DNA from: a virus
Virus record (IMG/VR): IMGVR_UViG_3300036832_000467
Span: 1-26,064 of that record
Length of the DNA: 26,064 nucleotides
Direction: 5' to 3' (one strand)
The notes beneath the pieces are model-generated. The model was not told the origin of the DNA. It worked only from the letters and a program-made list of their open reading frames with translations, and ran no database searches. The position numbers and the translations under genes were made by a program. This document shows positions 1 to 6,030 of this stretch, in pieces; position 1 is the first letter of the stretch, and each line of letters begins with the position of its first letter.

Positions 1-1
1 G

Positions 2-1195
2 CCAGCACGGCTTGTAGCGTGGCTAGGGACGCAGGGATTGAACCTGAGTGGGGTAGACCGCCCGCAGGTGGAACAGGCCCTGGCGGGCTTCCCTGAGGCT
101 TCTAGCAGCCCTGTGGCGGAGGTATTGGGGATCAGGCTCCGGACCGCACGCGCCAGCACTAAAAAGTTGGCGACGATGCTGGGAATGGTGTCCGGGGGCC
201 AGCGGCTTCGGGGGCAGTTTCAGTTCCTGGGGGCAGCAAGAACCGGCCGCTGGTCCGGACGCGGCATCCAACCGCAAAACCTGCCCAGGGTTCCCAAGGG
301 GTTTTCGCCCGAGGCCTTCATCCGCACCGCCCAGGCCGGTAATGGGTTGGACGTGGTAGCCCCTGCGCCGGTGTTGGATTGCGTGAGTTGGAGCTTGCGG
401 GCCTGCCTCGGGGAAGATGGCACGCCGTTATGGTCGTTCGACTTCTCGCAAATCGAGGCGAGGGTGATTGCTTGGCTAGCAGGGCAAGAGGATGTGTTGG
501 AGGTGTTCCGCGACCCTTCCCAGGACGTGTATGTGTGGACGGCGCAGCAGGTTGGAAGCGATAACAGGCAGCTCGGGAAGGTCTTGGTCTTGGCCTTGGG
601 GTTCGGCATGGGCGCTGCAAAGCTCCGGAGTACGGCATGGGAGAACTACGGGGTACGGATGACCGAAGCGGAAGCCGAGCGGTTCAAGCGGGAGTGGAGG
701 GCAAGGAACCCTCGGATCGTGGGTTTCTGGTACGAGTGCGAGGGCGCGGCACGGGACGCGATCCTGCATCCGGGGCGAGTGTATCCGGTGCTGCCGTCCG
801 CGATCACGTTCACAGCTACGGCACGAACCCTGCAGATGCGACTGCCGTCGGGCCGGGTGTTGTACTACCACAAGCCTCACGTCGGCACGGGCGGCGAGAT
901 CACGTACTGGGGCGAGGAGAAGGGGGCGTGGAAGCAAAGGCGGACATGGGGCGGGACCTTGGCGGAAAACGCGACACAAGCTGCGGCGCGCGACATCATG
1001 GCCGAAGCGATGTCGCGGGTCGCGACATGTCGGGGTTTGTCGCCTTTGATGACCGTGCATGACGAGCTGGTTTATGCGGCGGAGGACACGGAGCAGCTTA
1101 AAAGTCTGATGTTGGAAGCACCTTCTTGGAGTGGGGGGCTGCCCATAGACGGGGAAGCTAAAATGATGACTAGATATAGTGTCGTGACAAAATAG
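2..1195 (+). CDS. Family A DNA polymerase, C-terminal part (cut by left window edge)
   Basis: Replicative DNA polymerase of the Pol I (family A) type, palm and fingers region. The frame is open from base 2 with no stop, so the gene begins outside the window; the TTG at 38 is probably not the true start. Visible landmarks in order: the T-G-R-W-S-G segment followed by QPQNLPR (about 242-290), motif A DFSQIEARVIAWL (440-478), motif B with R at 566 and K at 578 followed by VLVLALGFGMG, and motif C HDE (1058-1066). The protein ends shortly after motif C, as is usual. By hand alignment to E. coli Pol I, the Phe762 position is Leu and the Tyr766 position is Phe. Any 3'-5' exonuclease domain would lie upstream and cannot be judged. 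The primase/ATPase gene follows on the same strand, consistent with a replication module. Confidence 0.93.
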   Translation, partial: PARLVAWLGTQGLNLSGVDRPQVEQALAGFPEASSSPVAEVLGIRLRTARASTKKLATMLGMVSGGQRLRGQFQFLGAARTGRWSGRGIQPQNLPRVPKGFSPEAFIRTAQAGNGLDVVAPAPVLDCVSWSLRACLGEDGTPLWSFDFSQIEARVIAWLAGQEDVLEVFRDPSQDVYVWTAQQVGSDNRQLGKVLVLALGFGMGAAKLRSTAWENYGVRMTEAEAERFKREWRARNPRIVGFWYECEGAARDAILHPGRVYPVLPSAITFTATARTLQMRLPSGRVLYYHKPHVGTGGEITYWGEEKGAWKQRRTWGGTLAENATQAAARDIMAEAMSRVATCRGLSPLMTVHDELVYAAEDTEQLKSLMLEAPSWSGGLPIDGEAKMMTRYSVVTK

Positions 1196-1210
1196 CTGCA
1201 GTTGAAAAAC

Positions 1211-1243
1211 AGGCGAGGTTCTGAGAGGATCAGAACCCCGCCT
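1211..1243 (+). terminator. Hairpin between polymerase and primase genes, possible terminator
   Basis: A 14-bp stem with one A:C mismatch (arms 1211-1224 and 1230-1243, 5-nt loop) lies 15 bases after the polymerase stop. The 3' side has only a short T run (CCTTTGAG), so intrinsic termination may be weak; it could instead protect or process the mRNA. It is the only structured element in the 119-base gap before the next start codon. Confidence 0.5.
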
Positions 1244-1314
1244 TTGAGACTAAACCCTCATTGTTTCCACACACCAAGGGCGGTGCGACAACCGTGCAAA
1301 AGGATGCCACAACT

Positions 1315-3450
1315 ATGTCTATACCTAACGATGTCTACCGCTTTCTGCAAGCGGTTTATCCGGACTACAAACTCTTCGCTATTTTCGCCAATGCCGCCAA
1401 AGATCCCCGCACCCGGGTGCTTGAAGATCTGAGCGACCTCAAGGATTGCTACCTGTCGATCGGGCGGTTCGGACTGCTAGCTAGCTCCAATCTGCGGAAA
1501 GCTGTTATCAGCGTGCAGGCGCTGGTTATCGATGATGTCGGAACCAAAGGGCCCGAAGCCGACAAAGTCCTGCTATTCCTCGGCACTCCTACCGCGATCG
1601 TCCGGACATCGGCAGGTAATCACCAATGGTGGTACCGGCTGACAACGCCGGTTCCAGCAGAGCAGTGGGACAGGTTCTTTGCCGGAGTGGAGCAGCTATT
1701 GGGGGTGAAGCTGGAAGGCTCGGGGCGTCAGCACCTGTTCCGGTTGCCGATGGGGGTCAACACCAAGCCTGCGCGCAAGCGTGATCCAGTTGAGCTGATC
1801 AAGCTTAACGAGGACGCAGCGCTTGATCCTGCAACAATACCCCCAGCAGCAATACCGGCACGAGCTACAGCCTCTGGGAAGTCTGTCGGGGAAAAGGCTC
1901 TGGAAGAGCTGCTTGCACTTATCCCCAACCATAAAGACATCGACAGGAAGCAATGGGTAGATATCGGGCACTACGCCAAAGGGCTTTGCCCGGAAGGCTG
2001 TGAGCCGTTTGTTGAGTGGACGCTGACATGGGACGGGGCGCCAGAAGATCTGGATACATTCACGCGGGAATACGTGGAAGAGAAGTGGGACAGCTTTGGG
2101 AAAGACGGGCTGTTATCCCGGGGCGGCATGCTGAGAGCTATGGCGGAACGGATCAATCCAGTGGGGTTCAAGGCATGGGACGCGCGGTGGGTGTTCGATG
2201 ATGGCGTGGAGGTTCCAGACGTACCGCCGGGAAAGGGGAGAGTGCAGTTCAAGCTAGGAGAGAAAAAGCAGATACTTTCGCTCGCGGAAAACGCGAAACG
2301 GGCGATTAGCGGGCTGGATATCAAATGCGCATACGATGAGTTCCATCACCGGATCTACCTTGAAGGAAAGGACATAACAGACCCGATCGTGCTGCTGTTG
2401 CGGGACAGGTTGACCCGCGAATACGGCAAGGAGTTCAGCATATCCACGATGTGGGAAGCCATCATATCGCTGGCGCATGAAAACAAGTTCAACCCGGTAT
2501 GCGAGATGCTGGATGCAGCGGAAACGCTATGGGATGGAGTGAAGCGGCTGGATCGGTTGGGGCCTGACTATTTCAATACACCTGATACGGCATATGCCCG
2601 CGCGGCGTTCCGCAAGACTATGTTGGCAGCAGTGCGAAGAGCGCGGCGGCCGGGATGCAAGTTCGATCAGATATTGGTGCTCGAAAGCCCGGAAGGCTGG
2701 AACAAGTCGTCGGCATGGGCGGTGCTGGCGGGGGAAGGGAACTTCTCGGATGCGAACATCCTCGGGAAGAATGCCAGGGAGGTGCAAGAAGAACTGGCGG
2801 ATATCTGGATACACGAGAACTCGGAGCTATCGGGGCTATCGAGAACAGAGGTAGAGCACGTCAAGGCGTTTGCCTCGCGTGTGAATGACAGGGCGCGGCC
2901 AGCATACGGGCGGGTGCTGATCGATCAACCGCGCCAGTCAATCGAAGTCGGAACAACCAATGCAGAAAGCTACCTGTTATCGCTTACCGGTAACCGGCGG
3001 TTCTGGACATTCGAAGTTATTCAACCGATCAACCTTGATCGGTTGAGGAATGACAGGCTGCAGTTGTGGGGTGAAGCGGCAGCAGCTGAAAGCACAGGAG
3101 AGACGCTTGTGCTTGATGAAGTGTTATGGAGTGAAGCAGCTGACGAACAGGAAAAGCGGCGTGTCATAGACCCGTGGGAAGACGAGCTGGCTAATCTCAA
3201 GGGCTACATGGCTGTAAGCGTCAGAGAGGGAAAAGAGTGTATCACGCGGGTTGCTGTCCATGAATTTCTAAGGCAGCGAGGGCAGCTGCTCACTATAGCA
3301 GCGGGCAAGCGCATAGCAGAGATCATGCGTAAGCTGGGGTGGAAGGATTGTAAATTATGGGTTGATGGGGTGTCCCTAAGAGGTTTTAACAGATTTCTGG
3401 ACATGTCAGAAGATGGTGTACAGAACGTGTCTAGGAAAAAGCTCTTTTAG
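1315..3450 (+). CDS. Bifunctional primase-like / VirE-family ATPase replication protein
   Basis: Likely phage replication initiation protein: a primase-like N-terminus joined to a VirE-type P-loop ATPase/helicase (711 aa). ATG 1315 is preferred over TTG 1261 because an AAAAGGA Shine-Dalgarno sits 11 bases upstream and because 1261 lies next to the hairpin. N-terminal features resemble archaeo-eukaryotic-type primases of the RepB_primase group: IDDVG near residue 73, a TSAGNHQWWYRL segment near 98-109, and RLPMGVNTK near 143-151. The C-terminal half has the VirE pattern: a P-loop SPEGWNKSS (458-466), WIHENSEL (498-505), KAFASR-(x)n-RPAYGR, GTTN (546-549) and GNRRFW (559-564). The P-loop is non-canonical, with Asn before the Lys. 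Together with the polymerase it forms a replication module; the repeat cluster begins inside its 3' end. Domain naming is by motif recognition only. Confidence 0.85.
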   Translation: MSIPNDVYRFLQAVYPDYKLFAIFANAAKDPRTRVLEDLSDLKDCYLSIGRFGLLASSNLRKAVISVQALVIDDVGTKGPEADKVLLFLGTPTAIVRTSAGNHQWWYRLTTPVPAEQWDRFFAGVEQLLGVKLEGSGRQHLFRLPMGVNTKPARKRDPVELIKLNEDAALDPATIPPAAIPARATASGKSVGEKALEELLALIPNHKDIDRKQWVDIGHYAKGLCPEGCEPFVEWTLTWDGAPEDLDTFTREYVEEKWDSFGKDGLLSRGGMLRAMAERINPVGFKAWDARWVFDDGVEVPDVPPGKGRVQFKLGEKKQILSLAENAKRAISGLDIKCAYDEFHHRIYLEGKDITDPIVLLLRDRLTREYGKEFSISTMWEAIISLAHENKFNPVCEMLDAAETLWDGVKRLDRLGPDYFNTPDTAYARAAFRKTMLAAVRRARRPGCKFDQILVLESPEGWNKSSAWAVLAGEGNFSDANILGKNAREVQEELADIWIHENSELSGLSRTEVEHVKAFASRVNDRARPAYGRVLIDQPRQSIEVGTTNAESYLLSLTGNRRFWTFEVIQPINLDRLRNDRLQLWGEAAAAESTGETLVLDEVLWSEAADEQEKRRVIDPWEDELANLKGYMAVSVREGKECITRVAVHEFLRQRGQLLTIAAGKRIAEIMRKLGWKDCKLWVDGVSLRGFNRFLDMSEDGVQNVSRKKLF
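3416..3434 (+). repeat. Paired 8-bp repeat, copy pair 1
   Basis: GTGTACAG (3416-3423) and GTGTCTAG (3427-3434) lie 11 bp apart, start to start, inside the last codons of the primase/ATPase gene. They match the pairs at 3468-3485 and 3572-3589. The helical-turn spacing suggests a DNA-binding site for a dimer or oligomer; the binding protein is unknown. Confidence 0.5.
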
Positions 3451-3459
3451 ATCAAAGCG

Positions 3460-3485
3460 TAAGACACCTGTACACCTCTGTACAC
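3460..3485 (-). repeat. Paired 8-bp repeat, copy pair 2 (inverted orientation)
   Basis: CTGTACAC occurs at 3468-3475 and 3478-3485, exactly 10 bp apart, as the complement of GTGTACAG. A degenerate third copy, TAAGACAC, sits at 3460-3467. The pair lies directly before the AT-rich TATACTATAG (3488-3497), which could be a -10 region, so this is a good candidate operator or origin element. Confidence 0.55.
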
Positions 3486-3512
3486 CATATACTATAGAGG
3501 GGGGAAGCGAGC

Positions 3513-3683
3513 ATGTTAGCGCGCTGCTGTATTATGGAACATAAAAGCATACTCGGGGTATATGGAAAATGGTGTCTAGACGTGTCTAGGTGGACAGGAG
3601 TAGCAGCAGCCCGCCTGTGCTGGCGGGCTGCGGCCTTGCTGGATCACTGGGGCAACGCCCTGTTCATACGGTCGCGGTCCTAG
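3513..3683 (+). CDS. Possible small protein, 56 aa, unknown
   Basis: A small open frame from ATG 3513 to TAG 3683. In its favour is a strong purine-rich ribosome-binding site (AGAGGGGGGAAG) about 6 bases before the ATG, and an AT-rich promoter-like TATACTATAG just before that. Against it: the protein is rich in Cys, Trp, Arg and Ala and resembles no family I know; it contains a GC-rich hairpin and two copies of the 8-bp repeat; and its last 20 bases overlap the convergent 99-residue gene. It could be a real leader-type or early peptide, or a chance frame over regulatory DNA. Confidence 0.3.
   Translation: MLARCCIMEHKSILGVYGKWCLDVSRWTGVAAARLCWRAAALLDHWGNALFIRSRS
3572..3589 (+). repeat. Paired 8-bp repeat, copy pair 3
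   Basis: GTGTCTAG occurs at 3572-3579 and again at 3582-3589, 10 bp apart. The 10-mer CGTGTCTAGG at 3581-3590 is identical to 3426-3435. This is the third pair of the same element within 175 bases. Confidence 0.55.
3606..3631. other. Perfect GC-rich hairpin between convergent genes
   Basis: Arms GCAGCCCGCC (3606-3615) and GGCGGGCTGC (3622-3631) are perfectly complementary with a 6-nt loop. It lies where plus-strand transcription from the replication genes meets the minus-strand genes. There is no T run on either strand, so a classical intrinsic terminator is not supported; a pause site or mRNA-stability hairpin is possible. Confidence 0.5.
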
Positions 3684-3963
3684 CTTTAACTCGCACCCGA
3701 AGCTTGGGTGGCCGTGCTAGCTGTTGCAGCAGGGCTTCCGCCTCGGAGATCCAACCCATTTCAGGGTTCGGCATGATCAGCTGCTCAATCTGCCGAACCA
3801 AGCTGGGATGGAACAAGGCGAATTCGATCAAGTCGCGGTTCTTGGCGTCTGCGGAAATGATCTCTTTAGCTTCAAGAAACAGCCGCCAGTGCGGGTGAGC
3901 CTTGACTAGTGCTCTGATCTTGCCGCGCAAGGCGGTCGGTATTGGCGTGGAAACGGTAAGCAT
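3664..3963 (-). CDS. Hypothetical protein, 99 aa
   Basis: Unknown function. The protein has a balanced composition with a mostly alpha-helical look and no signal peptide, membrane segment or obvious helix-turn-helix. A central stretch (LFLEAKEIISADAKNRDLIE) is charged and probably helical, and the C-terminus is basic. ATG 3963 has no good Shine-Dalgarno (only an A/G-rich AAAGAAAG about 12 bases upstream), so translation may depend on the small peptide gene that ends 20 bases upstream on the same strand. It would be the last gene of a short minus-strand unit that starts near 4086. The opposite-strand frame at 3590-3898 looks like a shadow. Confidence 0.6.
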   Translation of the reverse strand: MLTVSTPIPTALRGKIRALVKAHPHWRLFLEAKEIISADAKNRDLIEFALFHPSLVRQIEQLIMPNPEMGWISEAEALLQQLARPPKLRVRVKARTATV

Positions 3964-3983
3964 GGGAGTGGGGGCTTTCTTTG

Positions 3984-4058
3984 TTAGACGACGTCAAAGG
4001 CTTCGATGAAGCAGAGGAGAAGGTGAAGGGCGATAGCGAGGAAAATGAAGGTGAACAT
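3984..4058 (-). CDS. 24-residue hydrophobic peptide, probable single-pass membrane peptide
   Basis: A very small frame with ATG at 4058 and TAA at 3984. Residues 2-17 (FTFIFLAIALHLLLCF) are almost entirely hydrophobic, followed by an acidic tail IEAFDVV, as expected for a single membrane-spanning peptide. An ACGGAG ribosome-binding site sits 9 bases upstream of the ATG, and a promoter-like sequence (4086-4114) lies just before that. Function unknown: a toxin-like peptide, membrane regulator or superinfection-related peptide are all guesses. It would be co-transcribed with the 99-residue gene 20 bases downstream. Confidence 0.5.
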   Translation of the reverse strand: MFTFIFLAIALHLLLCFIEAFDVV

Positions 4059-4085
4059 GGTGTGTGCTCCGTTGTTGATGAAAAC

Positions 4086-4114
4086 AATATAGGGGTTTAA
4101 ACAATAAAAAACAA
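4086..4114 (-). promoter_or_regulatory. Putative sigma70 promoter for the 24-aa/99-aa minus-strand unit
   Basis: Read on the minus strand: TTGTTT (complement of 4109-4114), a 17-bp spacer, TATATT (complement of 4086-4091). The -35 overlaps the stem and T-tract of the DUF932 terminator. The block CAATATAGGGGTTTAA (plus strand 4085-4100) matches 15 of 16 bases of the DUF932 promoter block at 5249-5264. Confidence 0.5.
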
Positions 4115-4137
4115 CCCCGCATCTCTGCGGGGTTGTT
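4104..4137 (-). terminator. Intrinsic terminator of the DUF932 gene
   Basis: Read on the minus strand, a perfect 11-bp stem (arms 4127-4137 and 4110-4120, 6-nt loop) is followed directly by a run of T residues ending near 4104. It begins 10 bases after the DUF932 stop codon, the textbook position for a Rho-independent terminator. Confidence 0.9.
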
Positions 4138-4147
4138 CACTTGAGCG

Positions 4148-5197
4148 TTACGCTAGTACTGGAACTTTATCCTTCACCAGGGGCAGCAACAGCCCCATGG
4201 CCTTGCCTTTGAGGGCGTCGCCGCTGCCGAACTGGGCGGAGCGGAACCGGGCGGTGCTTTCACCAATCGCGCCAGACTGAACCGAGCGGTCATGGTCGCA
4301 GTACCGCGTGATTGCCTGCAAGGCCGCCCAAGGGGTGTTGGCTTCGGCGCCTTCCTTGACTGATGTCGAGTAAGCCCGCGACAGATCCGTGAACTGGTTC
4401 ATCTTGCGTCCTGATACATCCTCCTTCTTGGCATCGAACGGGATGTCAAGGCAGGCCTTGAAGAATTCCGACACCTGCTGCCCGCTCATCTCTACTGACG
4501 CCATGGCGTCGCCGATCTCCTTGAAGCGCTTGTAGCCTTGCGCCAACTGCGCCAGCTCCCTGCCGACCTTGGCTGCGTCGAATTTGGTCGAGTGCCTGGT
4601 ACGGATCACGGCGCGGGTATCAGCGTGGGCGATGCGAAGCGTATTCTGGCATACCACGCGCGTCACCGTGGCTTGGTTGATGGTGGAACCCGAGCCGTCG
4701 AAGGTGGTCGACATCAACACCCGTGCGGTATGCTTCTCGCCTGCGACGTCGAGGCCGCCATTGTACAGCGCGGTAGCCCAGATCCGCTTGCCGCCATCCA
4801 GCGAACCGGCGACGTCGAGCTTGAACCGGTCATCGACCGCGATGTAGCGCTGGAACCAATCCAGCACGTCGCGCGGCTGCACCACTTGATAGCCCTGGCC
4901 TGCGCCTTCACCGGAGACGTAGCCGAGCACGCTGCCGTTGTCCGAGCGCACCACGAACGAGCGGTCATCGACCGGCAGGAAGCGCTTGGAAGCGTCGATA
5001 TGGTCGAAGCGCGGGCCTTCCAGGGCGGCGATTGCGGGAACCTTGACCGCTTCCCAACCGAGGCCAGCAGCGGCCGCCCAGTCCTCGACTGACTGGCCTG
5101 CGACCATTTCCTGGCCCATGCGGTGCCAGACGTCGTTGCGGTTGCCGAGGAACGCGATGTTCGCGCGGTTATTGGTCATGTCTAAATTATGTGCCAT
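4148..5197 (-). CDS. DUF932 domain phage/plasmid protein
   Basis: A 349-residue protein recognised as DUF932 (phage/plasmid-like protein family), whose biochemical role is not established. Family-like segments include the N-terminal region ending WEAVKVPA, a central GYVSGEGAGQGYQVVQPRDVLDWF, a LDGGKRIWATA stretch, a TTFDGSGSTINQATVTRVVCQNTL segment, and a helical C-terminal part. ATG 5197 is preferred to an upstream in-frame start at 5254 because the -10 box lies at 5250-5255 and a GAAAGG ribosome-binding site lies about 12 bases before 5197. The gene is transcribed against the rest of the phage from its own promoter and ends in its own terminator, so it is an independently controlled unit, perhaps early or accessory. 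The large plus-strand frame at 4538-5092 is a shadow. Confidence 0.85.
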   Translation of the reverse strand: MAHNLDMTNNRANIAFLGNRNDVWHRMGQEMVAGQSVEDWAAAAGLGWEAVKVPAIAALEGPRFDHIDASKRFLPVDDRSFVVRSDNGSVLGYVSGEGAGQGYQVVQPRDVLDWFQRYIAVDDRFKLDVAGSLDGGKRIWATALYNGGLDVAGEKHTARVLMSTTFDGSGSTINQATVTRVVCQNTLRIAHADTRAVIRTRHSTKFDAAKVGRELAQLAQGYKRFKEIGDAMASVEMSGQQVSEFFKACLDIPFDAKKEDVSGRKMNQFTDLSRAYSTSVKEGAEANTPWAALQAITRYCDHDRSVQSGAIGESTARFRSAQFGSGDALKGKAMGLLLPLVKDKVPVLA

Positions 5198-5249
5198 AGT
5201 AGCGTGGAACCTTTCGGGGTTGAGACGGCGTCCTTGCGCCGACCTCTGC

Positions 5250-5278
5250 AACATAGGGGTTTAATTTGACTTTGTCAA
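5250..5278 (-). promoter_or_regulatory. Sigma70 promoter of the DUF932 gene, with palindrome over the -35
   Basis: On the minus strand: TTGACA (complement of 5273-5278), a 17-bp spacer, TATGTT (complement of 5250-5255). This is a consensus -35 with a good -10. The spacer contains TTAAACCCC, shared with the promoter at 4086-4114. The palindrome TTGACTTTGTCAA (5266-5278) covers the -35 and also contains the TTG start proposed for the divergent small terminase gene. Confidence 0.7.
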
Positions 5279-6018
5279 CTCCCGTATCAATACGGACGGG
5301 CAAAAGAATTCGCACGAAACCGCCTGCCATTGTTCCCGTTGGTTTTGGGCTCAATGATGAACGGGAGGAAGCTTTTTGCCTTTTGATCGCGGATGGTGTG
5401 CCTTTGGCCATTGCGTTCAAGGTTGCAGGCTTCAAGGCTAAGGGCCATGGGGCTTTTCATCTATACAAGGCTCAGCGGATACAAGAGCGTGTGACAGCTA
5501 TCCTCAAGGCAAGGGCCAGCAGCCCTGCTGTAAGCCTGCCTGAAGTTACTGATATGCTTAAGCGTGTTTACGTGGGCGCTTTGCATTCGGCCGAATACAC
5601 GCCTGCCCATAACGCGGCCTTCTCATTGGCGAGGCTGTACGGCTTGGTTGTCGATAGGGCTCAGCTCGACGTTGTCAGGCGCCCAAGCCGCGAGCCTGAT
5701 GCGCCTAGCGAGCTTGCCTTGGGCTCATGGATAGAGGCGCTGCCAAGCCCTCCTCCGAAGCCTGTAGAGCCCCCGCTCCCGGCGCGCTCTCCGCTCCCAA
5801 TAGGGCCCGGGCCCTCGAGTAGCCCTATCATCGATGCCACAACTTATGGTAGTGATCTCGACGGGCCCGCGCGCGCTGCGCAAGGGCCCTCCATAATCGA
5901 AAACGGGGCCCCCTCGAGGCCGGTAACTGGGCCCCCCTCCCCCGGCGCACATTCCGGCCCAATGGGACCCGAAGACGAAAGGGTACCAGCCATCCCACGC
6001 GCAGAGGATCTGTTCTGA
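5266..6018 (+). CDS. Terminase small subunit
   Basis: DNA-recognition subunit of the packaging motor. Residues about 30-85 show the familiar small-terminase pattern: EREEAFCLLIADGVPLAIAF, a G-rich turn, then a helix ending RIQERVTAILKAR, expected to form a helix-turn-helix. Residues 113-133 (PAHNAAFSLARLYGLVVDR) are also typical. From about residue 150 the protein becomes a Pro/Gly-rich, probably disordered tail containing six GGGCCC palindromes at DNA level. The start is uncertain: TTG 5266 has an AGGGG ribosome-binding site 7 bases upstream, TTG 5272 is possible, and there is no in-frame ATG before the conserved region. It directly precedes the large subunit (12-base gap). Identification rests on pattern and position. 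Confidence 0.8.
   Translation: MTLSTPVSIRTGKRIRTKPPAIVPVGFGLNDEREEAFCLLIADGVPLAIAFKVAGFKAKGHGAFHLYKAQRIQERVTAILKARASSPAVSLPEVTDMLKRVYVGALHSAEYTPAHNAAFSLARLYGLVVDRAQLDVVRRPSREPDAPSELALGSWIEALPSPPPKPVEPPLPARSPLPIGPGPSSSPIIDATTYGSDLDGPARAAQGPSIIENGAPSRPVTGPPSPGAHSGPMGPEDERVPAIPRAEDLF
5803..5934 (+). repeat. Cluster of GGGCCC palindromes in the small terminase gene
   Basis: GGGCCC occurs at 5803, 5809, 5863, 5884, 5906 and 5929, six times in 132 bases; about 0.1 would be expected at this base composition. Two copies run into CTCGAG (5814-5819 and 5913-5918). Most copies encode Gly-Pro, so amino-acid composition explains part of the signal. A packaging-initiation (pac/cos) role is possible because such sites often lie in or near small terminase genes. 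Confidence 0.5.
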
Positions 6019-6030
6019 AAGGCGCATGGT

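Noticed and set aside
1261-1314. TTG 1261 as start of the primase/ATPase gene
   Set aside because: It lies just after a terminator-like hairpin with no ribosome-binding site, while ATG 1315 has a good one.
3488-3502. T7-like promoter resemblance (CTATAG followed by G-rich sequence)
   Set aside because: Only a short core matches, there is no conserved set of copies before genes in the window, and no phage RNA polymerase is seen. A host-type -10 or plain AT-rich DNA is simpler.
3606-3631. Rho-independent terminator between convergent genes
   Set aside because: The hairpin is perfect but has no T-tract on either strand, so it is listed only as a hairpin.
4538-5092. 184-residue plus-strand frame opposite DUF932
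   Set aside because: It mirrors the codon structure of a well-supported minus-strand gene, has no ribosome-binding site and no recognisable protein features.
5198-5254. N-terminal extension of the DUF932 protein to 5254
   Set aside because: The extension would start at the promoter -10 box itself, so it would not be transcribed; its sequence is basic and unlike the family.
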